Shown here one piece after another: positions 51,654 through 59,891 of a DNA stretch of 64,000 nucleotides. The DNA comes from Streptomyces phyllanthi (GTDB lineage Bacteria > Actinomycetota > Actinomycetes > Streptomycetales > Streptomycetaceae). The translations under genes were made by a program, and so were the position numbers. The notes under the pieces are model-generated. The model was not told where the DNA came from. It saw only the letters and a program-made list of their open reading frames with translations, and made no database searches. Position 1 is the stretch's first letter; every line of letters starts with the position of its first letter. The stretch is taken from NCBI RefSeq assembly GCF_009377205.1, contig NZ_VJZE01000001.1, positions 1 to 64,000 of the forward strand, read 5' to 3'.

Positions 51654-52230
51654 TCAGCTGTGGAAGACCGGGCTCCAGCCGTCCGTGCCCGCCAGGTACT
51701 TGTCGGCGGTGTAGTCGGCAGCCTCGGAGTCCGACATCTGAGGCGCGTTCGTGCCGGTGCCCGCGCCGGCACCCGTGTTCTTGTACTCCTTGAACCGGGC
51801 CTGCGTCCACGAATAGTCGGTGGTCATGTCGGTCCAGGGGTGAGCCGCGGTGACTCCGGAGTTGATCGTGGAGTTGCGGACCACGGCCTGGGGCGAGGCG
51901 TCGACCGAGTTGTGCCAGGGGCGGCCGAGGTACATCGTGTTGGCCGGTACACCGTTGGTGTAGATCGTGCTGCTGGCGATCAGGATGCCGTACTTCTGGC
52001 TCTTGTCGGTGTTCGGCGCGAGCACCGTGCCGCCGACCCAGTTGCGCATGGCTATGTTGCACCCGTCGAAGACGGCGGTGGCGTTGCCGAAGATGAAGTC
52101 GATCGCGCCCTCGACGTAACAGCCGACGAAGTACTGCCGGTACTGCCGGTCGCGACCGGTGCCTTGCACAGGACGGTGTCCTGCCGGGCGATGATCCGGC
52201 ACTGGCTGAAGGTCTGCCGGTCGCCCGAGG
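51654..52230 (-). pseudogene. 5'-truncated, frameshifted pectinesterase
   Basis: The minus strand gives GDRQTFSQCRIIARQDTVLC in one frame near 52225-52165, then, after a frameshift near 52150, DRQYRQYFVGCYVEGAIDFI, FGNATAVFDGCNIAMRNW and TMYLGRPWHNSVDASPQAVV to a stop at 51654. These are the conserved CE8 pectin methylesterase motifs: the QDT glutamine-aspartate, the YVEGxIDFIFG aspartate and the LGRPW arginine. The N-terminal ~half (signal peptide and first beta-helix coils) is missing and the frame is broken, so it is inactive. Confidence 0.85.
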
Positions 52231-52302
52231 AAAAAAGGCACCCATCACGCGGCATGCCGTTGCAGTGTTCGCCCCTGCGGACGAAGGCCCTTGGGAGCCG
52301 CC

Positions 52303-52540
52303 ATGGGACACCCCGCCGACCAGCTCACTCGCTTCTCCGCCCTCAGAGGCCTCGGTGTGGGCACCGCCACCCTGGGTGCCGGCCCACTACTGGCCGCTTG
52401 CAGCGCCGACCTGAAGTGGTCCCGAAGCACCACCAAGATCGGCTATATCAGCCCCCGCACAGGTGCCTACAGCCTTCGCCGAGTCCGGCGCGTACATCCT
52501 GCGGCAGGCCAGGGACTTCGCCAAAGGCTGGTCAAGCTTA
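52303..52540 (+). pseudogene. N-terminal remnant of a branched-chain-type ABC substrate-binding lipoprotein
   Basis: TRFSALRGLGVGTATLGAGP-LLAACSADLKW is an export/lipobox-like start, followed by TTKIGYISPRTGAYS. After a frameshift near 52468 AFAESGAYILRQARDFAKGW continues. This is the first ~75 residues of a family 6 (Leu/Ile/Val-type) solute-binding protein that is normally ~400 residues. The rest is lost. Confidence 0.6.
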
Positions 52541-52939
52541 GACCAACGGACGCTATCCGTTCGCCGCTTGACACATATCGTCCGCTCATCGAATGTACGG
52601 GGAGCGGCAGCCCATCAGGACTTGCCACGGACGCACTCGCCGACGACGGCTGGCGGGTCTCAGGATTCCCCTTGGAAGGATCGCCCCGTTGGCTACCGCC
52701 AGTGAATCCCGCGTCGCGCCCCCAGGACTCGCCATCGTCGGCACACGGCGACACGGCGGTGGTGTTGCTGGCATGGGTCGACTTCGCGGTCGGGATGCCA
52801 CCGGCGCCGGACCGGGCCGTACCAACCCTGCTCTGGGGACCGGCGACGGCCGAGGCCGACGCGAAAGCCCAGTCGACGAGGTTTGGTTCGGTGACGCTCT
52901 CGCACCGGCTGGCCGCCGCTCGCCGCACGGTATCTGTCC
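52541..52939. other. gap between remnants and the 331-residue protein gene
   Basis: Open frames are present because of the high G+C, but none shows family similarity or a ribosome-binding site. It may contain more decayed sequence. Confidence 0.4.
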
Positions 52940-53935
52940 ATGCCCATACGGAAGTACGTCCGTCCCCGATCCGTGCAGGAACTCAGAACTGTGATCTTCA
53001 ACCGTAGAAGACCGACCCCCCATCTGGCCCCGGAACTCGACGACTCCGACCTCGGCAAGGCATGTCGTCAGTTCGATATCAGGCATAACCCGCGAGGGCG
53101 TCCCCTGACAGAGCCGATCGTGAAGCGGCTGCTCCACGACGCCGGCCGGGACTGGGACCGGCGCGCTCACCGCCTCGCAGTCCTGGGCGCCACGATCAGC
53201 GCTGGCAGCCAGTACGCCCTCATCGAGCAGTCGCCCGGCAGTCCCGACGTGCACAACCTGCTCGCATGGGGCGCCATGGTCCGCGGCGCCCATTCCGCCC
53301 TGTCCCACAGCGAGGTCACGGACGCCCTGCAAGCGTGCCACAAGGCTGCTCGCCTGGACCCCTCCGATCCCAGCCCATGGGTGGCACGCCTTGGACTGCT
53401 CAGGCAGTGGCGACACCCTCGCGAGGAGGTCTTCGCCGTATGGAAAGAGATCGCCGCACGGGATCGGTGGCATCGCGAGGCCCATCTGCAGATGTACGGC
53501 TATCTCTCCCCTGACGAGTGCGGTTCCCACGCTCAGGCTCTGGAGTTCGTCGACCGCGTGCGGACGTCGACGCCGATCACAGCGCCCATCGTGGGGTTGC
53601 CTCTGTTCTCCCTGGTCCACCGATACCTGCGGACCGTGGCCCACGGTGGCGTCAACGCCCTGATGGCCGACCATTTCTGGTCCGGGCAGGAGGCGGATAC
53701 CGTGCTGAGGAATGCTGCTGCCCAGTGGCCGCAGACGGGCCAACTGGTCCACGCGGAGGCCCTGCGTGATCTCAACCTTCTCGCCTTCTCGCTGGTCGCG
53801 GCCAGGCGGGCGCCGCTCGCCGCACCCGTCTTCCGCTCGCTGGGGGGCGTGGTCACCGAGTTCCCTTGGAATCACGCCGGTCAGGATCCTGTCACCGCCT
53901 TCGACAGTGCCCAGCGGAAAGCGGGTCCAGTATGA
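52940..53935 (+). CDS. uncharacterised alpha-helical (TPR-like) protein
   Basis: 331 residues, soluble. DWDRRAHRLAVLGATISAGS, NLLAWGAMVRGAHSALSHSE and HKAARLDPSDPSPWVARLGL resemble actinobacterial hypothetical proteins with tetratricopeptide-like helix pairs. No catalytic motif is visible. The start ATG has no convincing ribosome-binding site, so the true start could differ. It stands alone between remnants and a convergent TetR gene. Function is not assigned. Confidence 0.65.
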   Translation: MPIRKYVRPRSVQELRTVIFNRRRPTPHLAPELDDSDLGKACRQFDIRHNPRGRPLTEPIVKRLLHDAGRDWDRRAHRLAVLGATISAGSQYALIEQSPGSPDVHNLLAWGAMVRGAHSALSHSEVTDALQACHKAARLDPSDPSPWVARLGLLRQWRHPREEVFAVWKEIAARDRWHREAHLQMYGYLSPDECGSHAQALEFVDRVRTSTPITAPIVGLPLFSLVHRYLRTVAHGGVNALMADHFWSGQEADTVLRNAAAQWPQTGQLVHAEALRDLNLLAFSLVAARRAPLAAPVFRSLGGVVTEFPWNHAGQDPVTAFDSAQRKAGPV

Positions 53936-54131
53936 CGAAACCTGCCGGGCGAAGAGGCGGGCCCCCGCAGGCCCTTCTTCTGCAGCGCCGGCCTAGCCCG
54001 GCCTCCTTGCAGCGCCAACGAGTGAGGCTGCGGCGGCAAGTTCGCACGCCGGGGCTCGGCGGCTGACCCACCCTGGAATGGGCGGCTGAAACAGGGATGG
54101 AGGAAGCCCCCATGACTCAAATGACGATCGG

Positions 54132-54812
54132 TCAGCCGTCAGCCCGGGGCCGGGAGGCATCCGAGAGCCCCCGGGTGACCAGACTGAGTGCGTTCGCGAG
54201 CTGCTCGCGGTGGCGGTCCAGGACTTCCGTGCTGATGCCCGATGCGGCCGCGTCGACGGCGAGGCGATCGGTCGCCACTTTGAACACGGCGCTCACGGCG
54301 GCAGCCTGCGCGCGGAGGACGAACGCGTCGGGCTCCACGCCTGTGCGTTCGGCCAGCACCTCGGCGAACGTGTCCTCCGCGCGCTCACGAAGCATCAGGT
54401 AGGCGGCACGCAGCGCCGGTTCGTCCAGGGTCATCCGGATCACGGCGAGCACCGCCTCGGCGTCCGTGTCGGACGACCAGTCGGGGACAACCTCGTAGGC
54501 CTCGCGCAGATGCTCCGTCAACTCGGTGTCCGCCGGCCAGGTGTGCAGGGCGGCGCGGAAGGCTTCGATCGCCTTCGTGAGCAGCGGCTCCACACAGCTC
54601 TCCTTGGTGCGGAAACAGCGCCACAGCGTACGTTCCGAGACTCCCGCCGTCTGCGCGATCTGCTCTCCCGAGGTGGCCGCGACGCCCCGCTCGGCGAAAA
54701 GCCGTACGGCGTGGCGGGAGATGTCGAGGCGCTGCAGCTCACGTTGCTCGTCGCTCACCGGCGGCCGCCCCCGACGAGGCGCACGGCCGCCGCCCGATCT
54801 GAAGTCCTCCAT
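54132..54812 (-). CDS. TetR-family regulator of the adjacent P450
   Basis: 226 residues. A ~20-residue basic N-tail precedes the HTH (~25-70: RLDISRHAVRLFAERGVAAT, then AQTAGVSERTLWRCFRTKES). A C-terminal ligand domain follows. It is divergent from a cytochrome P450, and a 31-bp almost perfect palindrome lies between the two starts. It most likely represses the P450 and itself; the P450 substrate or a related compound may be the inducer. Confidence 0.93.
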   Translation of the reverse strand: MEDFRSGGGRAPRRGRPPVSDEQRELQRLDISRHAVRLFAERGVAATSGEQIAQTAGVSERTLWRCFRTKESCVEPLLTKAIEAFRAALHTWPADTELTEHLREAYEVVPDWSSDTDAEAVLAVIRMTLDEPALRAAYLMLRERAEDTFAEVLAERTGVEPDAFVLRAQAAAVSAVFKVATDRLAVDAAASGISTEVLDRHREQLANALSLVTRGLSDASRPRADG

Positions 54813-54856
54813 CGAAGGATCTTAGACACGGCCGCGGCGTGGGCCGACTGGCCGAA

Positions 54857-54887
54857 AGCTTTATTGGCAGATGCTGCCAGTAAAGCT
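54857..54887. promoter_or_regulatory. 31-bp palindromic operator between TetR and P450 genes
   Basis: AGCTTTA-T-TGGCAG-ATG-CTGCCA-G-TAAAGCT: only one arm position and the 3-bp centre break the symmetry. It sits 45 bp from the TetR start and 37 bp from the P450 start, in the position to block both promoters. Confidence 0.85.
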
Positions 54888-54923
54888 ACGGTCGAGCCAC
54901 CGGAAGATCACCGGAGGAAAGCC

Positions 54924-56135
54924 ATGAGCATCGCCGACGAACGTCTCCAACTGCCCCTCGACCGGCCGAACATCCTCGACCTGGCCCCGCTGTACGAAGT
55001 GCTGCGCCGGGAGGCACCGGTGACACCGGTCATCACACCGGCCGGGGATCCGGCCTGGCTGGTCACCCGCTTCGCGGAAGTCCGTGACCTGCTCAGCGAC
55101 CCACGCCTCGGGCGTTCCCATCCCGAGCCCGAGCGGGCCTCCCGCATCACCACAGCCGCGGTCCAGGACGGCCCTTCGGGTAACTACGCCACCGAGAAGG
55201 CCGACCACACCCGGATGCGTCGACTGCTGACCCCGGCGTTCTCGGCCAAGCGCATGCGCGCGCTCTCCGAGCATGTGCAGCACCTGGTCGACGACTGCGT
55301 CGACCAGCTCGTCACAGCGCACACCACCGCCCCGAACGGCATCGTCGACCTGCATACCGGACTGGCCTTCCCCCTGCCGGTCGCGGTCATCTGCCGGCTG
55401 CTCGGCGTGCGCGAGGACGACCACCCGTACTTCGCCTCGCTGTCGGAACGCATGGCCAACCTCACCATCGGAGAGGAAGCCCACCGGGCGCGCGCCGAGT
55501 TCAGCGACTACATGACCTCGCTCGCCGAGAGCAAACGCGCGCAGCCCGGCGAGGACGTCATCTCCGACGTCGTCCGTGCACAGGGCGCCGACCCGGACTT
55601 CGACTACGAGGAGATGGTCCGCCTCTGCGTCGGCCTGCTGTTCGCCGGGCACGAGACCACCGTCAACCGCATCGGTCTCGGCACCTTGTTCCTGCTCACC
55701 CGACCGGACAGGTGGCAGGCGCTGACCGCCGACCCCGACGGCCGGGTCGACGCCACGGTCGAGGAGATCATGCGCATGGGCGCGCCCGGCGACCTCGGTT
55801 TGCTGCGTTACGCCCATACCGACGTCGACATCGCTGGCGTCACCATCCCGTCCGGCGACGCAGTGATCCTTTCGGTCAACTCCGCCAACCGTGACCCGTC
55901 CGTCTACCCGGAGGCGGACAACTTCGACCCCGACCGCTCCGACCACACCCACCTCGGATTCGGCCACGGCGTGCACTTCTGCATCGGCGCGAGCCTGGCC
56001 CGTGTCGAGCTGCGCGTGGTCTTCGCCACCCTGGCTCGTCGTCTGCCGGGCCTCCAGCTCGCCAAGGGACTCGACGAGCTGGAGGTACGCCCCACGCTCA
56101 CGGGTGGTGTCACCGAACTTCCCGTGACCTGGTGA
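54924..56135 (+). CDS. cytochrome P450 (CYP105/107-like), TetR-controlled
   Basis: 403 residues from the ATG at 54924 with GGAGGAAAG. The I-helix is LLFAGHETTVNRI (~238-250), the ExxR is EEIMR (~280-284), and the heme ligand is C353 in LGFGHGVHFCIG. It has all standard motifs. It resembles the first P450 of the twin operon ([29 protein letters not shown]). There is no ferredoxin gene beside it, so it must borrow electron carriers. It ends 15 bp from the convergent subtilase stop. Confidence 0.95.
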   Translation: MSIADERLQLPLDRPNILDLAPLYEVLRREAPVTPVITPAGDPAWLVTRFAEVRDLLSDPRLGRSHPEPERASRITTAAVQDGPSGNYATEKADHTRMRRLLTPAFSAKRMRALSEHVQHLVDDCVDQLVTAHTTAPNGIVDLHTGLAFPLPVAVICRLLGVREDDHPYFASLSERMANLTIGEEAHRARAEFSDYMTSLAESKRAQPGEDVISDVVRAQGADPDFDYEEMVRLCVGLLFAGHETTVNRIGLGTLFLLTRPDRWQALTADPDGRVDATVEEIMRMGAPGDLGLLRYAHTDVDIAGVTIPSGDAVILSVNSANRDPSVYPEADNFDPDRSDHTHLGFGHGVHFCIGASLARVELRVVFATLARRLPGLQLAKGLDELEVRPTLTGGVTELPVTW

Positions 56136-56149
56136 GGAGAGCGATCAGG

Positions 56150-59100
56150 TCACCTGACCGTCCGGTACGCGCTGGGCAGGGTCTCGGTCACCGTGTTGCC
56201 GTCGCGGTCGACGAGCGTGGCCTTGAGGCCGACCGTGGTGGGGCGGGCGGGGCTGGTGAGGGTGAGGTGCCGCTTGCCGTCCTTGGCCGTGTGCACGGTG
56301 GTGGACTTCCAGGTGCGGCCGCCGTCGTACGACACCTTGACCACGAGGGATTTGACCGCGCCCCGCTTCGCTGCCGGGCCCTGCAGCCGGATCGGCACCG
56401 TGAGTTCGGTGCCCGCCTTCGCCGTACTGGTCAGTGACAGCTTCGGGGTGAATCGGACCACGGACAGGGGAAGGCGTTCGACCTTGTTGTCCGCCGTCGG
56501 GGACGAGGTGAAGGTCCATACCGCCGATGCCCGGCCTCCGACGGTCACCGAACCGGCCGACTGGGAGGTGCTGATGGCGAGGCGGTAGGTGGCTTTCTGC
56601 GGCAGCAGGCCCGCCAAGGGGGCCCCGCAGGGGTTCGCCGGTATGTCCGCGATGGTCCTGGAGCCTGAAGTGAGGTGGAACCGTGTCGTGCCGGCGTCGT
56701 AGTTGGCGTGGCCCGCTCCGTCGGAGAGCATCGGCACGCACACCGCGTAGGCCTCTCCCGCACGTACGGCACCGGGATCGCCGACGGTCTTGGAGTCGGT
56801 GGTGAGCGGGCCGAACACGCCGGTGTTGTACGTCTCGCGGTAGGTGCGGCCGGGCGAGTAGCGGCGGGGTGCGGTCGCCTTGAAGGTGCTGGAGATCGAG
56901 TCGCTGGTGACGCCGGGGCCGAGGTCCCAGCGCAGGCCGTCACCCGTGTACACGTGGTGCACGACGGACGCGGCGGGCACCGGGCGGAAGCTGCCCGTGC
57001 CACCGGCCGGGCCGGCGGAGAGAGCGGGCCATCCCGGTGTGCTCCAGTACGCCGTCGGGGCCGCCAGGCTTCCCTTGGCGTTGGAGCCGATCGAGGTGAC
57101 GACCTTGGCCAGACCACGAGCCGAGTAGGTGCGGGTGAGACCGGTGAAGAACGAGCCCCTGCGGGTGGTCACCAGGTCGTACACGTCACCGGTGGTGCCG
57201 CGCTGCCAGACGCCGCCGGCCTGGGCGATGAAGTCCCCGGCGGGGGCGGACGGTCCGACCTGGCCGAGGAAGTAGCGGCTGTACACGTCGTTGTCACCCA
57301 GCCCGAGCCAGTCGGCGTAGTCGTACTCCGGCTTGGCCCCGCGCGCACCGATCACGACCGCGCCGGAGGACAGACGGGCCCGGGGGTCGGGGGCGGTGAC
57401 CTTGAAGGGCTTGGCCTTGCGGGCGTCCAGGGTCACTGTCGTGGTCCTGTTCACGTTCAGGCGGGGCGCGACGAGCTGGGTCACCTCCACCGGCTCGTCC
57501 GTGTCCGGGGTCAGCTGGGCGGAGATCAGGTAGCGACCCCTGGGTACGCGGATCTTCGTCTTACTGGCGGAGGCCTGGCTGCTGCCGTCGTCGGCGAAGA
57601 ACCACTGCTTGCCGTTGTCCAGACCGATCACGTCCAGCCGGTGCGGGGCGTTGGGCTTGCCGTCACGGCCGATGCCCTTGAGCGTCAGGTCGTACGACTC
57701 CGCCTCACGGACGGCCCCGAGGGTGGTCCGGACGCTCTCGCCGTTGGCGCCCTGCGCGCTCGCCGTGATCGTGGCGCCGTAGGCGCCGTCCTCGGTACCG
57801 ACGCGGGTGTCGGCGGTGACAGCGGCGGTGGCGGTGCCCCCGGCCGGGACGGTCACGCGGCTCGGCGACACGGTGAACATGCCGGCCGGGGCGTCGCCCG
57901 CCAAGGACAGGTCCAGAGTGACCGGCTCGGTCCCGGTGTTGCGGTAGGTCAGCGTCTTGGTCACCGGTTGGTCGTCGTTGTGCGGCCACAGCTGCTGGCC
58001 GAAGGAGATCGACGGCGTGTCGGCGATCACCGTCTGACGGATGGCGCGCGCCAGGTCGACGCGGCCCGTGCCGCGCTCGTACGGGGAGTCGGAGCCGTTC
58101 ATTGCGACCGTGGAGGCCATCAGCGCGGCCTTGATGCGCTGCCCCGTCCAGTCCGGGTGCTCCTGGGCGAGGATCGCGGCGGCAGCGGAGACATGCGGAG
58201 TCGCCATCGACGTACCGCTCATGCGGACGTAACCCGGGCCGGCCGGGTCGCCCAGGGAGCCGTGCGTCGCCTTCGCGGCGATGATGTCCACGCCGGGGGC
58301 GGAGATGTCGGGCTTCAGCTCGTGGCTCGTGTCGGGGCCGCGGCTGGAGAAGTCGGCGAGCTTGTCCTGCGAGTCGACGGCGGCCACGGTGAGCGCCGCG
58401 GAGGCGGCGCCGGGCGAGTCGATGGTCCCCGGCTTGGGGCCCTCGTTGCCGGCGGCCATGACGAACAAGGCGCCGGAGGAGGCCGACAGGTCGTTCGCCG
58501 CCTGTTCCATCGGATCGACGCCGGGGGTGTCGTCGCCGCCGAGGCTCATGCTGATCACCTTGGCGCCCTGCTTCACCGCCCACTGCATGCCGGCGATGAT
58601 CCCCGACTCGCCGCCGTCGCCCTCGCCGTTCAGCACCCGTCCGACCAGCAGCTTCGCTCCGGGCGCGACGCCCTTGTACTTGCCGCCGCTGCGGGCGCCG
58701 GAGCCGACGAGGGTGGAGGCGACGTGCGTGCCGTGGCCGAGGCGGTCGTCGGTGGAGTTCTCACCCGTGAAGTCCTTCGAGCCGGCGATTGAGCCCTTCA
58801 GGTCGGGGTGGGTGGCGTCGAGTCCACTGTCCAGGACGGCGATTTTGACGCCCTTGCCGTCGTACCCGGCCTTCCAGGCGTCAGGCGCGTGAATTTGCGC
58901 CGTGCCCTGGGTGGGGTCCGGGTCTTCGTCCTGCGACGGCCGAGCCTCGACCTTTCCGTCCAGCCAGACCCGGTCGATACCCCGTTCCGTGGTGACGGCC
59001 TCCTGGGTCGGTCGGGTGAGCGCGGCCCACACCGAGACGGCGTCCGGCTTGTCGGCGGTCACGGACTCGCCGTGCAGGGAAGGCAGTTGGCGCTTCACCT

Positions 59101-59581
59101 CGACATCCGCCGACAACAACGCCCGCTTGGCGTCGTCCGCCGTACGCGCGGAGCCCCGGTAGGAGACGATCAGCGGCAGGGTACGGCGGTGGGAGTCGTC
59201 GTAGCCGTCGGCGACCAGCTGGGTCACGTCGAACAGCCGCCGGTCCAGACGTCCGCTCGCCACCAGTGGGGCCGCGTCGTCGGGGATCACATACGTGTGC
59301 CCGCCGAGGCTCTGGACCGAGTACGGCACTTTCGCCCGCCCCTTGCCCCGGTCGACGCCGATCACTCGGGAGCCGCCGGTCACGCCGACGGTGTCTCCGG
59401 TGATCAGGGTGACCTTGGTGGTCGATCCGGCCGAACTGCCCGTCGCCGCGTCGGGTGTCGCACCCGCGGACGTGGGGGCGACCAGGGCCGTGGTGGCGGC
59501 GAGTCCGGCCACGGCGAGGAGCGCGGCGGTTCCGTAGGCCAGGTGTCGGTGGCGCCCTGGCCGCCTGTGCTTGTTGCGCAA
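56150..59581 (-). CDS. large secreted S8-family (subtilisin-like) serine protease
   Basis: 1143 residues from a TTG start (MRNKHRRPGRHRHLAYGTAA) with a signal peptide ending near APTSAGA. A pro-region covers ~50-215. The catalytic domain is ~225-520, with Asp in VKIAVLDSGLDATHPDL, His in LGHGTHVASTLVGSG, oxyanion Asn in VMAAGNEGP and Ser in MSGTSMATPHVSAAAA. About 600 further residues form Ig-like/jelly-roll modules. Such long subtilases are common Streptomyces exoproteases. It is divergent from the nSTAND gene. Confidence 0.93.
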   Translation of the reverse strand: MRNKHRRPGRHRHLAYGTAALLAVAGLAATTALVAPTSAGATPDAATGSSAGSTTKVTLITGDTVGVTGGSRVIGVDRGKGRAKVPYSVQSLGGHTYVIPDDAAPLVASGRLDRRLFDVTQLVADGYDDSHRRTLPLIVSYRGSARTADDAKRALLSADVEVKRQLPSLHGESVTADKPDAVSVWAALTRPTQEAVTTERGIDRVWLDGKVEARPSQDEDPDPTQGTAQIHAPDAWKAGYDGKGVKIAVLDSGLDATHPDLKGSIAGSKDFTGENSTDDRLGHGTHVASTLVGSGARSGGKYKGVAPGAKLLVGRVLNGEGDGGESGIIAGMQWAVKQGAKVISMSLGGDDTPGVDPMEQAANDLSASSGALFVMAAGNEGPKPGTIDSPGAASAALTVAAVDSQDKLADFSSRGPDTSHELKPDISAPGVDIIAAKATHGSLGDPAGPGYVRMSGTSMATPHVSAAAAILAQEHPDWTGQRIKAALMASTVAMNGSDSPYERGTGRVDLARAIRQTVIADTPSISFGQQLWPHNDDQPVTKTLTYRNTGTEPVTLDLSLAGDAPAGMFTVSPSRVTVPAGGTATAAVTADTRVGTEDGAYGATITASAQGANGESVRTTLGAVREAESYDLTLKGIGRDGKPNAPHRLDVIGLDNGKQWFFADDGSSQASASKTKIRVPRGRYLISAQLTPDTDEPVEVTQLVAPRLNVNRTTTVTLDARKAKPFKVTAPDPRARLSSGAVVIGARGAKPEYDYADWLGLGDNDVYSRYFLGQVGPSAPAGDFIAQAGGVWQRGTTGDVYDLVTTRRGSFFTGLTRTYSARGLAKVVTSIGSNAKGSLAAPTAYWSTPGWPALSAGPAGGTGSFRPVPAASVVHHVYTGDGLRWDLGPGVTSDSISSTFKATAPRRYSPGRTYRETYNTGVFGPLTTDSKTVGDPGAVRAGEAYAVCVPMLSDGAGHANYDAGTTRFHLTSGSRTIADIPANPCGAPLAGLLPQKATYRLAISTSQSAGSVTVGGRASAVWTFTSSPTADNKVERLPLSVVRFTPKLSLTSTAKAGTELTVPIRLQGPAAKRGAVKSLVVKVSYDGGRTWKSTTVHTAKDGKRHLTLTSPARPTTVGLKATLVDRDGNTVTETLPSAYRTVR

Positions 59582-59882
59582 AGGAGTTCTCTCTTCCCCG
59601 GTTGGTGAGGCGTGTCGCGCGTCGGTGCGCGAAGCGGCCCCTGGCAGGGGGTATGCCTGGGGCCGCTCGCGGTGGGGGCGCCGGCGGCATGGGGTGCCAC
59701 CGGCTGGGAGAGAGTCTTGGCGGATACAGGATTGGTCAGTAGCCCTCTTCGGGCGTCGAACAATCCGGGTCGCACGGTCGCCCGGCCTGTTCCGTGGGCT
59801 TTCTCACCACCGGCCGGGATTGCACGGGTATCGAGCGAAAACCTAGTTTGAAGCCCTTGCGGTTGAGCTGATCGTTTGAAGG
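59582..59882. other. divergent promoter region of subtilase and nSTAND genes
   Basis: 301 bp. I see no strong inverted repeat or gene; base composition drops near 59820-59880 in front of the nSTAND start. Confidence 0.4.
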
Positions 59883-59891
59883 GTGTCCTCA

